Below, one piece after another: positions 5,856-14,869 of a DNA stretch of 18,642 nt (positions are counted from its first letter, which is position 1; every line of letters starts with the position of its first letter). The position numbers and the translations under genes were made by a program. The notes beneath the pieces are model-generated. The model was given only the letters and a program-made list of their open reading frames with translations. It did not search any database and was not told the origin of the DNA. This DNA comes from CAZHLD01 sp964533185 (GTDB lineage Bacteria > Acidobacteriota > Terriglobia > Acidiferrales > UBA7541): assembly GCA_964533185.1 (NCBI GenBank), contig CAZHLD010000065.1, positions 1-18,642 on the forward strand. The letters are read 5' to 3'.

Positions 5856-6494
5856 ATGAGTGGAATGGAAATCTTCAGGCATGTGTCGGAAGGAATCGAA
5901 GGCCATCCGCGCGGCTCCTGTGAAGGCTGCGGAAAACACATCTGGAGCGGCGGAGGATTCAAGGCTCCGGGCATTCCCGGCGTTTCGTGCTCGGTTGAGT
6001 GCCTGGAGACAGTGCTTTTCGGCCAAGAGCACTGCCGCTGGTGCGGAGCGGAGATGCGCAAGCCCTACATCGGCATCAGCAGCCGCCTGTGCTCCGAGGA
6101 CTGCGAAGAATCGTACTGGAAGCACGTCGAGGGCGACAAATCCGCTGCGCTTGGGATGGGGAAACGATTCGTGCTCTGGCTCCAGGTCCACCAGCCGGAA
6201 GCCTACCGGCGTCTCGCCGGCGGCCAAACCGCGAATGGGTATTGCGAAAACCCGAACTGCCCTAGCGGAGAGAACGGGCTGCCTGCCAGTCTTGCCCATC
6301 TTCGGGCCGGGACGCGGTATTGCTCGGGAGCGTGCAAGAAACAGGCCCGGAGAAACAGCGGGGCGAAGAAAGTCCTAACCGGCGCTTTTGACCCCTCTCC
6401 AACCCCCGTTTTACGCGGGTTTTCGAGGGACACTTTTGCGGGGAAGGCATCTACCCCTTACTCCGGTAATTTGGGGCTTTCGAGGGACGCCTGA
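5856..6494 (+). CDS. Protein with three treble-clef-like zinc-finger modules
   Basis: 212 aa with twelve regularly placed cysteines forming three modules: C22-x2-C25...C45-x3-C49; C60-x2-C63...C79-x3-C83; C130-x4-C135...C156-x3-C160. Each second pair has the form (Y/L)CS-xx-C, as in MYM/FCS-type and related treble-clef fingers. The first two lie in tandem; the third is separated by a helical stretch (GKRFVLWLQVHQPEAYRRL). No catalytic motif is visible. The gene has a strong AAGGAG ribosome binding site (5844-5849) and lies between the replication gene and the integrase, so a nucleic-acid-binding or protein-docking role in the element is likely. Its last ~25 residues are encoded by DNA carrying direct repeats. 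I recognise no named family. Confidence 0.62.
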   Translation: MSGMEIFRHVSEGIEGHPRGSCEGCGKHIWSGGGFKAPGIPGVSCSVECLETVLFGQEHCRWCGAEMRKPYIGISSRLCSEDCEESYWKHVEGDKSAALGMGKRFVLWLQVHQPEAYRRLAGGQTANGYCENPNCPSGENGLPASLAHLRAGTRYCSGACKKQARRNSGAKKVLTGAFDPSPTPVLRGFSRDTFAGKASTPYSGNLGLSRDA

Positions 6495-6517
6495 CCCCCG
6501 CGAAGCTAGGTCCCTCG
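6417..6517. repeat. Iteron-like CGAGGGAC repeats before the integrase
   Basis: Two direct copies of GGGYTTTCGAGGGACRC (6417-6433 and 6474-6490) lie 57 bp apart, about 5.4 helical turns. An inverted copy of the CGAGGGAC core is at 6510-6517. The first two lie inside the 3' end of the zinc-finger gene. They could be arm-type sites for the integrase or Xis, or iterons for the replication protein. Confidence 0.5.
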
Positions 6518-6687
6518 CAGGCCAGGCCCGCAGACACGAACAAGAGTCGTTTAACTCGGGAGCGTGAAGGACCCAGGTGCGGGAGAAGAACCAAACTCGG
6601 TCTCGGGCGCGCCCACACTCAGCGGGCGTGCGTGGAACCCACCGGGAGTTTTCCACAAGATTTTGCGAGACTCCGGTCGGTTTCGTT

Positions 6688-6716
6688 TTGAGGAACAACG
6701 CTACACCCTCTACGAT
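6688..6716 (+). promoter_or_regulatory. Sigma70-like promoter for the integrase
   Basis: TTGAGG (6688-6693), 17-bp spacer, TACGAT (6711-6716), 40 bp before the chosen ATG. Together with the ribosome binding site it supports the short form of the integrase. The rest of the 6495-6756 gap shows no gene. Confidence 0.5.
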
Positions 6717-6756
6717 GCCACACGGAGGGCAACCGTTCGACGAGCGAGGAGGCTCG

Positions 6757-7920
6757 ATGGCTCGTCGGCGGTATCAGAAGGGCCGCCTGTTCCTGCGCGG
6801 TAAAACACCTGTTTGGGTTGGCCGATGGCGCGAAGACGTAGTCACGGCGGACGGCTTAGTCAAGAGAATCGAGAAGTCCACGGTTCTCGGCGGCAAGGCC
6901 GAGCTTTCAACCCGTTGTCTCGCGGCTCGGAGATTGGAGCTGCTCCTTGCTCGAATCAACGCGCCAAGCTACCGTCCGGGTCGCGTCGCCACGCTCGCGG
7001 AATTTGGCGAACGATGGCAGGCGGAGGTTTTATCGCAACGGAAGGCGTCAACTATCAAAACGGCAAAGACTCACTTGCGATCCCACATCCTGCCGGAGTT
7101 GGGAGAGATGCGGCTTGACCAGATAAGTCGGGAGAACCAGCAGGTTTTCGTGACGCGGCTGTCAAAAGCCGTGGCGCGCAAGACCCTGCTCAACGTGCTC
7201 GGGACTCTTTCGGCGATGCTGAACAAGGCGAGGGAATGGGGCTACGTTTGCGAGACGGTGGAGTTCGGCAAGCTGGCTCTGCCCGAGGCGAGCGTCGGCT
7301 CTGTTGCCCGCTTCTTCAGCGCCGACGAGGCCCGTCGGATCATCGAGGCCGCACCCGAGCCATACTCCACGATGCTCGCCGTCCTTGCGATGACGGGGAT
7401 TCGGGCCGGAGAACTCTTGGGGCTGCAGGTGGACGACCTCGACTTCGAGCGCCGGTTGATTTTCATCCGGCGGTCGGTGTGGTGCGGTCGGATTCAGACG
7501 CTCAAGAGCAAGGCGAGCGCTGGCGCTCTCCCGATGCCGGAGCCGCTGACGCTCATGCTCAAGAGTCACCTGCGGACATGGCCGCCTAACCCGATGCGGC
7601 TGCTGTTCGTCAACCGGCTCGGTCGTCCGTTCAACGCGAACAAACTCGTGCAGAAGAGGCTGTGGCCGATCCTCGACGCGCTGAAGATTCCTCACTGCGG
7701 GCTGCATGCGTTCCGGCATACGCATTCCAGCCTGCTTGTGGAAGGCGGCGCGCCGGTCTCGGTCGCTCAGGCGCAGCTCCGGCACGCCGATCCGAGGATC
7801 ACGCTCGGGATTTACAGTCACGTTGTAGGGGATTCGCAGCGCAATGCGGTCGAGAAACTGGCCGCGATTTTGCGCCCAAATGCGCCCAAGTCGAAGCCTG
7901 ACGGTGAGTGGATTCAATGA
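6757..7920 (+). CDS. Tyrosine recombinase / phage-type integrase
   Basis: 387 aa from ATG 6757, chosen because GAGGAGG precedes it and MARRRYQKGR begins a normal integrase N-terminus; the frame is open back to 6577. An arm-binding domain occupies about 1-75, a SAM-like core-binding domain 78-165 (AEFGERWQAE through LNKAREWGY), and the catalytic domain 185-375. All catalytic residues are seen: R216 (TGIRAGEL), a lysine in LKSKASAG (K252 by position), H317 and R320 (LHAFRHTHSS), H343 (LRHADP), and nucleophile Y353 (LGIYSHV). It inserts and excises DNA at attachment sites through a 3'-phosphotyrosine link. It is the last gene of the element and ends 21 bp before a tRNA-3'-end-like sequence, the usual arrangement for element integrases. 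Confidence 0.95.
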   Translation: MARRRYQKGRLFLRGKTPVWVGRWREDVVTADGLVKRIEKSTVLGGKAELSTRCLAARRLELLLARINAPSYRPGRVATLAEFGERWQAEVLSQRKASTIKTAKTHLRSHILPELGEMRLDQISRENQQVFVTRLSKAVARKTLLNVLGTLSAMLNKAREWGYVCETVEFGKLALPEASVGSVARFFSADEARRIIEAAPEPYSTMLAVLAMTGIRAGELLGLQVDDLDFERRLIFIRRSVWCGRIQTLKSKASAGALPMPEPLTLMLKSHLRTWPPNPMRLLFVNRLGRPFNANKLVQKRLWPILDALKIPHCGLHAFRHTHSSLLVEGGAPVSVAQAQLRHADPRITLGIYSHVVGDSQRNAVEKLAAILRPNAPKSKPDGEWIQ

Positions 7921-7941
7921 GTTGGCGAGTGGGGAAGTAAA

Positions 7942-7965
7942 GTTCGATCCCCACCGCCCCTACCA
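7942..7965 (+). other. Probable attachment site: tRNA/tmRNA 3'-end-like sequence
   Basis: The sequence reads G53, T-loop TTCGATC, T-stem strand CCCAC, acceptor strand CGCCCCT, discriminator A and CCA, with exactly tRNA spacing. The upstream half of a tRNA is absent: the 5' T-stem strand is not in place. This is what remains when an element integrates into a tRNA or tmRNA 3' end. An alternative reading is a hairpin: GGCG-A-GTGGGGA (7924-7935) pairs with TCCCCAC-CGCC (7948-7958). The identity of the tRNA is open; the acceptor strand matches tRNA-Trp types except for the A discriminator, and tmRNA also ends ACCA. Confidence 0.5.
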
Positions 7966-8002
7966 TCCTTTTGCCAACAAACGACTGTGGCAAGCCCTGT
8001 AG

Positions 8003-8031
8003 CCCGCCTCTTTAGAGGCGGGGCATTTTCT
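8003..8031 (+). terminator. Rho-independent terminator-like hairpin
   Basis: Perfect 8-bp stem CCCGCCTC/GAGGCGGG with a TTTA loop, then GCATTTTCTT. It lies 83 bp after the integrase and just beyond the proposed attachment site, so it could belong to the chromosomal side. It may also be one of the dispersed hairpin repeats seen further on. Confidence 0.55.
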
Positions 8032-8117
8032 TCCATCTTGCCGCCTGCGCTGAGGTCCGCCGCATGTAGCAAGCGCCTGTCCACCGCTCCCCTCGCCTTG
8101 CCGCGCGCTCGCCCGAC

Positions 8118-8146
8118 TTGCCGCTGAGCCCGTCGCCCGGTATCCT
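8118..8146 (+). promoter_or_regulatory. Sigma70-like promoter for the VOC gene
   Basis: TTGCCG (8118-8123), 17-bp spacer, TATCCT (8141-8146), giving a start of transcription near 8153. This excludes an upstream in-frame start and supports ATG 8181. Confidence 0.5.
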
Positions 8147-8180
8147 CCCTGCTGAGCAAACTGCCTCAAGGAGACCATCC

Positions 8181-8651
8181 ATGCTCGGCAAAGCCAAACC
8201 CATCCCCGACGGTTTCCACACCGCCACGCCGTACATGATCATCCGCGACGCCGCCAGCGCCATCGAGTTTTACAAAAAGGCCTTTGGCGCAACGGAGATC
8301 TATCGTCACGCTGACGCTGGCGGCAAAATCCGTCACGCCCAGATTCGCATCGGCGATTCGCCGTTCATGATTGCCGACGAATTCCCCGAGCTTTCCGTCT
8401 GCCGCAGCCCTCAGTCCCTCAACGGCTCACCAATGCACATTTATCTCTACGTTGAGGATGTGGACGCTGTCTTCAACCAGGCTGTCGCTTCCGGCGCCAC
8501 CACCTTGATGCCCGTGATGGATCAGTTCTATGGCGACCGCAGCGGCGGTGTCACCGATCCTTTCGGCCATATTTGGTGGATCGCCACTCACAAGGAAGAC
8601 GTCTCCCCCGAGGAACTCGCCAAGCGCGCCGCCGCCCACGGCCGCAAGTAA
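8181..8651 (+). CDS. VOC-superfamily (PhnB/glyoxalase-like) protein
   Basis: 156 aa from ATG 8181, preceded by an AAGGAG ribosome binding site. Two paired beta-alpha-beta-beta-beta modules are seen: TATPYMIIRDAASAIEFYKK, AFGATEIYRH and RHAQIRIGDSPFMIADE, then MHIYLYVEDVDAVFNQAVAS, GATTLMPV and GVTDPFGHIWWIATH. This is the pattern of PhnB-like glyoxalase/bleomycin-resistance-fold proteins, which bind small ligands or a metal; the true activity of most is unknown. The end EDVSPEELAKRAA is typical of the PhnB-like subgroup. It stands alone with its own promoter and gives no pathway clue. Confidence 0.88.
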   Translation: MLGKAKPIPDGFHTATPYMIIRDAASAIEFYKKAFGATEIYRHADAGGKIRHAQIRIGDSPFMIADEFPELSVCRSPQSLNGSPMHIYLYVEDVDAVFNQAVASGATTLMPVMDQFYGDRSGGVTDPFGHIWWIATHKEDVSPEELAKRAAAHGRK

Positions 8652-8721
8652 CGTAGGCACTCCGGTGCAGGCCTTGTAGGGGCTGGCTTTAGCTGGCTTT
8701 CCTGTAGCGCCGGTCATGGTG

Positions 8722-8743
8722 GCACAGGCACTCTTGCCTGTGC
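8722..8743. repeat. 9-bp-stem hairpin repeat in an intergenic space
   Basis: GCACAGGCA and TGCCTGTGC pair perfectly around CTCT. A second small hairpin, GGGCT-TC-AGCCC, follows at about 8798-8809 with a pyrimidine tract after it. Both have the look of dispersed intergenic repeats. The 8652-8906 gap between two convergent genes holds only these; either could serve as a bidirectional terminator. Confidence 0.5.
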
Positions 8744-8906
8744 ACATTGATAACGCTGGCCTCTCGCCGGTTGTTTTCGGCTTGTGTAGCCCCGGGCTTC
8801 AGCCCAGCATCTTTCTTTTCTCGTCAGTGCCTTGCTCGTCGAACGAGGTGGCCAGATTCATTGCGGCTTGATTGGCGTACGAGGTCGTTCGGCTTAGCGC
8901 TAACTC

Positions 8907-9650
8907 TTAATGCAGCCCGCCCGGCCCGTTGCTTGGCGTTTTCTCGGTATGCTCTGTGGACAAGAGTGTGCGGAGGATAGGGTCTGTCAGCAACTGCTGG
9001 GGAAAACTCTCCACATACGTTTTCAGCGAGTGGTGTCCCAGGAATCCCTCATAGCCTGCCACGCAGGCCTGACCGAGACTCCACCTGTGCCGGTGCCACT
9101 TGTGGAGGAATTGGTCGAGGTCCAGGTTTGGGTCGAAGTGGTGTTGCTCCATCTCCGCAACTGCCTGCTCCGGCGACCAGCGCTGCATCGCCACACGGAA
9201 CGTGGCCACCATCACTCCCGTTCGGTCGTGGCCGGCCTTGCAATGGATGAAGAGTTTCTTCTCCGGGTTCGCACGCACCAGTTCCAGAAACTCGGCCACC
9301 TGCCGGTTCTCCGGCGCGATGGTACCGTAGAACGGGATGTTGACGAAGCGCATCCCCAGAGCTTCGACCGCGCGCCGTTCCTCTTCCATCAGGCTCGTCT
9401 TTCGCCGGAAACTGACAACGATATCGATGCCCAATTGTTTCAATTGGGCATAGCTCTCCGGCGGTGGTTGCGAACCTCGGTACAGCCTGGGGGTCACCTG
9501 GTCGAAATCCCGCACTCCATAGGGCCTGACCTTGTGGTCCTCGTCCCGTCTGGCCTGCCCGCGGTCCTCTCGGAGTTCAACATAGATGACCATCGCCCCA
9601 ATCGACAGGAAGCCGCACACTGCGAGAATGGCAAGACCACGCTTAATCAT
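8907..9650 (-). CDS. Membrane-anchored tyrosine/dual-specificity phosphatase
   Basis: 247 aa from ATG 9650, chosen over a TTG at 9692 because GAGGAG lies 9 bp upstream. Residues 5-24 (GLAILAVCGFLSIGAMVIYV) form a single N-terminal membrane anchor, placing the domain probably outside the cytoplasmic membrane. The phosphatase part has DFDQVTPRLYRGSQPPPESY, LGIDIVVSFR, and the P-loop HCKAGHDRTG (136-145) with nucleophile C137 and R143 (C-x5-R). These enzymes hydrolyse phosphotyrosine or other phosphomonoesters; the substrate is not readable. The C-terminal tail (LLSTEHTEKTPSN) is low in structure and looks like coding captured from intergenic repeat DNA. Confidence 0.88.
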   Translation of the reverse strand: MIKRGLAILAVCGFLSIGAMVIYVELREDRGQARRDEDHKVRPYGVRDFDQVTPRLYRGSQPPPESYAQLKQLGIDIVVSFRRKTSLMEEERRAVEALGMRFVNIPFYGTIAPENRQVAEFLELVRANPEKKLFIHCKAGHDRTGVMVATFRVAMQRWSPEQAVAEMEQHHFDPNLDLDQFLHKWHRHRWSLGQACVAGYEGFLGHHSLKTYVESFPQQLLTDPILRTLLSTEHTEKTPSNGPGGLH

Positions 9651-9736
9651 CCAATGTCTCCTCGCATCATGGAATACATAAAGAAATACCAACCAGGAGG
9701 ACGCACACTCCTTGGCCTTCCTGCGGGGTTATATCT

Positions 9737-9765
9737 ATCTTAGGTGACTGAGCCCACCCTGTCAA
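9737..9765 (-). promoter_or_regulatory. Sigma70-like promoter for the phosphatase gene
   Basis: On the minus strand TTGACA (9765-9760), 17-bp spacer, TAAGAT (9742-9737). Transcription would start near 9730, leaving an ~80-nt leader and confirming the direction of the gene. Confidence 0.6.
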
Positions 9766-9911
9766 GCACTTCCCTGAACTTCTCCCGCCTGGCCCCCCCG
9801 ATTCTGCCGTGAGCGTCGCCGAGTGAGGCCAGCACCTATCCATTCACGTCGGCCTGCACGATTCTTGTTCCAAACGCGCGAAGCGAGCCAGGGAACGCCG
9901 GCCCCCCCTTC

Positions 9912-9950
9912 GTCATCCTTCGGCCATCCGCTTAGGATGGCCGAAGAATC
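9912..9950. repeat. Dispersed GTCAT...GAAGAATC hairpin repeat, copy 1
   Basis: A perfect 12-bp stem (CTTCGGCCATCC, 9918-9929, with GGATGGCCGAAG, 9935-9946) and GCTTA loop, bounded by GTCATCC on the left and GAAGAATC on the right. The same boundaries recur at three other places in this window. The rest of the 9770-10040 interval shows no gene. Confidence 0.6.
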
Positions 9951-10041
9951 TCAACGTCTTGTCCTTGCAACTCACCAAGCTATTCCTTCCGGCGCACTGG
10001 CTCCTCTTCTCTGCCAGCGTCAGGCAATTCACCGCGCTTTG

Positions 10042-10050
10042 TGCTAAAAT
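10042..10050 (+). promoter_or_regulatory. Extended -10 promoter candidate for typA
   Basis: TGC-TAAAAT (10042-10050) fits an extended -10 element; no good -35 box is found 16-18 bp upstream. It would give a leader of about 115 nt containing the hairpin described next. Confidence 0.4.
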
Positions 10051-10102
10051 ACTTTTGCGTTTGTTGCTCTTAGTAAGCAGTTCGCCATCGAACTCTTTCC
10101 CC

Positions 10103-10137
10103 GGGGCTGCAAGGTCGCACCTGCAGCCCCTTTCGTT
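10103..10137 (+). terminator. Terminator-like hairpin in the typA leader
   Basis: GGGGCTGCAAGGT pairs with ACCTGCAGCCCC (12 bp, one bulged A) around a CGC loop, followed by TTTCGTTT. It lies 36 bp before the typA start and could act as an attenuator, or close off transcription from upstream. Confidence 0.5.
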
Positions 10138-10173
10138 TGCGGGGCGCACGCAGGGAAGGGAAATGAAGCACGT

Positions 10174-12018
10174 ATGACACAGCCGATCCGCAACATCGCC
10201 ATCATCGCCCACGTGGACCACGGCAAGACCACGCTTGTGGACGCCATGCTTCGTCAGAGCGGCATCTTCCGCGACAATCAAATCGTCGCCGACCGCGTCA
10301 TGGACTCGGGCGACCTCGAGCGCGAGCGCGGCATCACCATTCTCGCCAAAAACACCGCCCTCTTTTACCGCGACACCAAAATCAATATCGTCGACACCCC
10401 CGGCCACAGCGACTTCGGCGGCGAAGTCGAGCGCGCCCTGCGCATGGTGGACGGCGTCCTCCTTCTCGTTGACGCCAGCGAAGGCCCGCTCCCGCAAACG
10501 CGCTATGTGCTTCAAAAGGCCCTGCAGGCCAAGCTGCCCCCCATCATCGTCCTCAATAAGATCGACCGCACCGATGCCCGCACCAAAGTAGTCCTCGACG
10601 AAATCTACGACCTCTTCATCGACCTCGACGCCACCGAAGATCAGCTCGGCTTCCCCGTTCTCTACACCAACGCCAGGACCGGCGTCGCTCACCGCGCACT
10701 CAACGACTCCTCCACCAATCTCCAGCCCCTTTTCGAAACCATCGTCGCCTCGATTCCTCCTCCCTCCGGTGATCCCTCCGGCATCTTGCAAATTCAAGTC
10801 ACTAATCTCGACTATAACGACTTCCTCGGTCGCATCGCCATCGGCCGCGTCTTCAACGGCACGCTGCGTCGCGGCGCCGAAGTCGGCATCGCCAGGCTGT
10901 CCGGCCAGCTCCTGCCCACCACCATCACCAAGCTCTTCACCTTTCGCGGTCTCCAGCGCGACGAAGCCGACCAGGTCACCTGCGGCGACATCGTCGCCAT
11001 TGCCGGCGTCGAAGGCATTCAAATCGGCGAAAGCATCACCGACCTCGAAGCTCCTGCGCCCTGCGAGCCGCTCACCATCGACGAGCCTACGCTGGCCATG
11101 ATTTTCACCGTCAACACCTCTCCGCTCGCCGGCCGCGAAGGCAGTCTGGTCACCTCGCGCGACATCCGCGACCGCCTGCAGAAAGAGCTGCTCACCAACG
11201 TCTCCATCCGCGTCGAAGACTCAGACACCACTGACGCCTTCCGCGTCCTCGGACGCGGCGAGCTCCAGCTCGCCATCCTCATTGAAACCATGCGCCGCGA
11301 AGGCTACGAGCTCATGGTCGGCAAGCCCGAAATCGTCGTCCGCACTGAAAACGGCCGCCGCGTCGAGCCTCTTGAGCAGCTCGTCGTGGATTGCCCCGAG
11401 TCCTTCGTCGGCATCGTCATGGAAACTCTCGGCACCCGCCGCGGCGAGCTCACCAAAATGGTCAATCACGGTTCCGGACGCGTCCGCATGGAGTTCCGCA
11501 TCCCTTCGCGCGGCCTGATTGGCCTCCGCGGCCTGCTCCTCACTGAAACGCGCGGCACCGTTTTGCTGCATTCTCTTTTTGCTGGCTGGACCGACTACGC
11601 CGGCGAGCTCGCCTCGCGCTCCACTGGCGCGCTCGTCGCCGACCGCGTCGGCAAGACCACCGCCTTCGCCCTCTGGAACCTCCAGGAGCGCGGCGAACTC
11701 TTCGTCGGCCCCGTCACCGAAGTTTACGGAGGCATGATTGTCGGCGAAAATTCCCGCGAAGCCGATATGGACGTCAACGTCACCAAGGAAAAAAAGCAGA
11801 CCAACATGCGCGCCTCCAGCGCCGACGAAGCCATCCGCCTCGTCCCCCACCGCGTCCTGACTCTCGAAACCGCCATCGAGTTCATCGCCGACGACGAATT
11901 CGTCGAAGTCACTCCCAAGTCCATCCGCCTCCGCAAGAAAGTTCTCGACCCCAGGCGCCGCCCTCGCCGTTGGCAGCAAATCCGCGCCAGCGTCCCCACC
12001 TCCCCCACCCCTGCATAG
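10174..12018 (+). CDS. typA: Translational GTPase TypA/BipA
   Basis: 614 aa, the normal family length. The G domain is complete: G1 AHVDHGKT (12-19), G2 ERGITI (51-56), G3 DTPGH (74-78), G4 NKID (128-131). It continues with an EF-G-like beta-barrel domain II (LQIQVTNLDYNDFLGRIAIG), domain III (SDTTDAFRVLGRGELQLAIL), domain V, and the BipA-specific C-terminal domain (NVTKEKKQTNMRASSADEA). TypA is a ribosome-associated GTPase needed for ribosome assembly and growth under stress or cold. It is transcribed alone. Codons strongly favour C in third position, like the neighbouring kinase and unlike the element. A 4-codon ORF (ATGAAGCACGTATGA) abuts the start by ATGA overlap but is probably chance. 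Confidence 0.97.
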   Translation: MTQPIRNIAIIAHVDHGKTTLVDAMLRQSGIFRDNQIVADRVMDSGDLERERGITILAKNTALFYRDTKINIVDTPGHSDFGGEVERALRMVDGVLLLVDASEGPLPQTRYVLQKALQAKLPPIIVLNKIDRTDARTKVVLDEIYDLFIDLDATEDQLGFPVLYTNARTGVAHRALNDSSTNLQPLFETIVASIPPPSGDPSGILQIQVTNLDYNDFLGRIAIGRVFNGTLRRGAEVGIARLSGQLLPTTITKLFTFRGLQRDEADQVTCGDIVAIAGVEGIQIGESITDLEAPAPCEPLTIDEPTLAMIFTVNTSPLAGREGSLVTSRDIRDRLQKELLTNVSIRVEDSDTTDAFRVLGRGELQLAILIETMRREGYELMVGKPEIVVRTENGRRVEPLEQLVVDCPESFVGIVMETLGTRRGELTKMVNHGSGRVRMEFRIPSRGLIGLRGLLLTETRGTVLLHSLFAGWTDYAGELASRSTGALVADRVGKTTAFALWNLQERGELFVGPVTEVYGGMIVGENSREADMDVNVTKEKKQTNMRASSADEAIRLVPHRVLTLETAIEFIADDEFVEVTPKSIRLRKKVLDPRRRPRRWQQIRASVPTSPTPA

Positions 12019-12064
12019 CCTCTCTCTTTCTGTGCCCACCCCCACCCCGGCATAATCTGGATTT

Positions 12065-12132
12065 GTCATTCTGAGGCCCGACGCCTTGTGTCGGGCCGAT
12101 CGAAGATTCCGGCCCTGCCGGAAAGAATCCCT
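12065..12132. repeat. Dispersed hairpin repeat, copy 2
   Basis: GTCATTCTGAGG, an 8-bp stem GGCCCGAC/GTCGGGCC (12075-12097), CGAAGATTCCGG, then a short second stem and GAATCCCTC. It has the same frame as copy 1 but with a different stem. It lies 47 bp after typA, where no other terminator is seen. Confidence 0.55.
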
Positions 12133-12160
12133 CTGGGTTTTGCAGTGTTTCTTCCTACGT

Positions 12161-12184
12161 AGGGGCACGCAGCTGCGTGCCCCT
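12161..12184. repeat. Perfect 24-bp palindrome
   Basis: The half-site AGGGGCACGCAG is followed immediately by its exact reverse complement. It may be a dispersed intergenic repeat or a dimeric protein site. It lies between two copies of the GTCAT-type repeat. Confidence 0.6.
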
Positions 12185-12239
12185 GTAGCGCTGGATTTAC
12201 GTTGCCATCTTATTTGTCCGTACCCGCCCACCTTAAGCT

Positions 12240-12303
12240 GTCATCCCGAGTCCGCCGCTTGCCCTGAGCCCGCCGTGGCGAGTCGAAGGGCGGCGGACGA
12301 GGG
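12240..12303. repeat. Dispersed hairpin repeat, copy 3
   Basis: GTCATCCCGAG opens it, then GTCCGCCGC (12250-12258) pairs with GCGGCGGAC (12290-12298), and GAGGGATC closes it. Inside is a CCCTGAGC...GTCGAAGGG element. A further stem, GCCCCGAC/GTCGGGGC, follows at about 12351-12369. The 12019-12469 gap has no gene. Confidence 0.5.
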
Positions 12304-12414
12304 ATCTGCTTTTCTCTCTTCTTCCTCCGTGTCCTTTTCGTCCGGCGCCTGCCCCGACCCGGTCGGGGCGCCCTCTGCGTTGAATCCCCTCTCTCTTCTT
12401 CCAACTTCCGCTCG

Positions 12415-12443
12415 TTGACTTGCTTCTTCCCCCCGCGTATCAT
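12415..12443 (+). promoter_or_regulatory. Sigma70-like promoter for the kinase gene
   Basis: TTGACT (12415-12420), 17-bp spacer, TATCAT (12438-12443). Transcription would start near 12450, only ~20 nt before ATG 12470, and no Shine-Dalgarno sequence lies in that leader. Confidence 0.6.
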
Positions 12444-12469
12444 TCCCCTTCGTCTCATTGCTTTCATCC

Positions 12470-14668
<2,199 letters not shown>

Positions 14669-14694
14669 CTCCATCTCCCCGCCTCTCTGACTCT

Positions 14695-14734
14695 GTCATT
14701 CTGAGGTCTGCCCCACCGGACCGAAGAATCCCTC
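14695..14734. repeat. Dispersed hairpin repeat, copy 4
   Basis: GTCATTCTGAGG, a short stem GGTC/GACC, then GAAGAATCCCTC. This is the cleanest copy at both ends. It lies 27 bp after the kinase stop. Confidence 0.55.
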
Positions 14735-14786
14735 CGCTTCTTCTTTCCAACCTCCAACTTCTCTCTTCTCCGACCTCCCAAAAGCA

Positions 14787-14834
14787 CAACGGGCGCCCCA
14801 GCCTCTTGCGAAGCCGAAACGCCCGTTGTTTTCT
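14787..14834. terminator. Bidirectional terminator between convergent genes
   Basis: CAACGGGCG (14787-14795) pairs with CGCCCGTTG (14820-14828) and is followed by TTTTCT. On the minus strand the same stem is followed by TGCTTTTGG. It is well placed to end both the kinase and the receptor transcripts. Confidence 0.65.
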
Positions 14835-14869
14835 CTGATTCCTTACAGCCTACAACCTGTCACCTGCTC

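Noticed and set aside
5637..6299. 220-aa minus-strand ORF over the zinc-finger gene
   Set aside because: The plus-strand frame has regular cysteine pairs and a good ribosome binding site; the antisense frame has neither.
7162..7917. 251-aa minus-strand ORF over the integrase
   Set aside because: Antisense to a gene with all catalytic residues present.
10163..10177. 4-codon leader peptide (MKHV) overlapping the typA start
   Set aside because: Too short to support; ATGA overlaps of this size occur by chance, and no attenuation-type codon run is present.
9913..11022. 369-aa minus-strand ORF over typA
   Set aside because: It is antisense to the well-supported TypA; its Gly/Ala/Asp/Val-rich composition is what C-rich third positions yield on the other strand.
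11221..12231. 336-aa minus-strand ORF over the typA end
   Set aside because: Antisense shadow of TypA and repeat DNA, with low-complexity composition and no domain.
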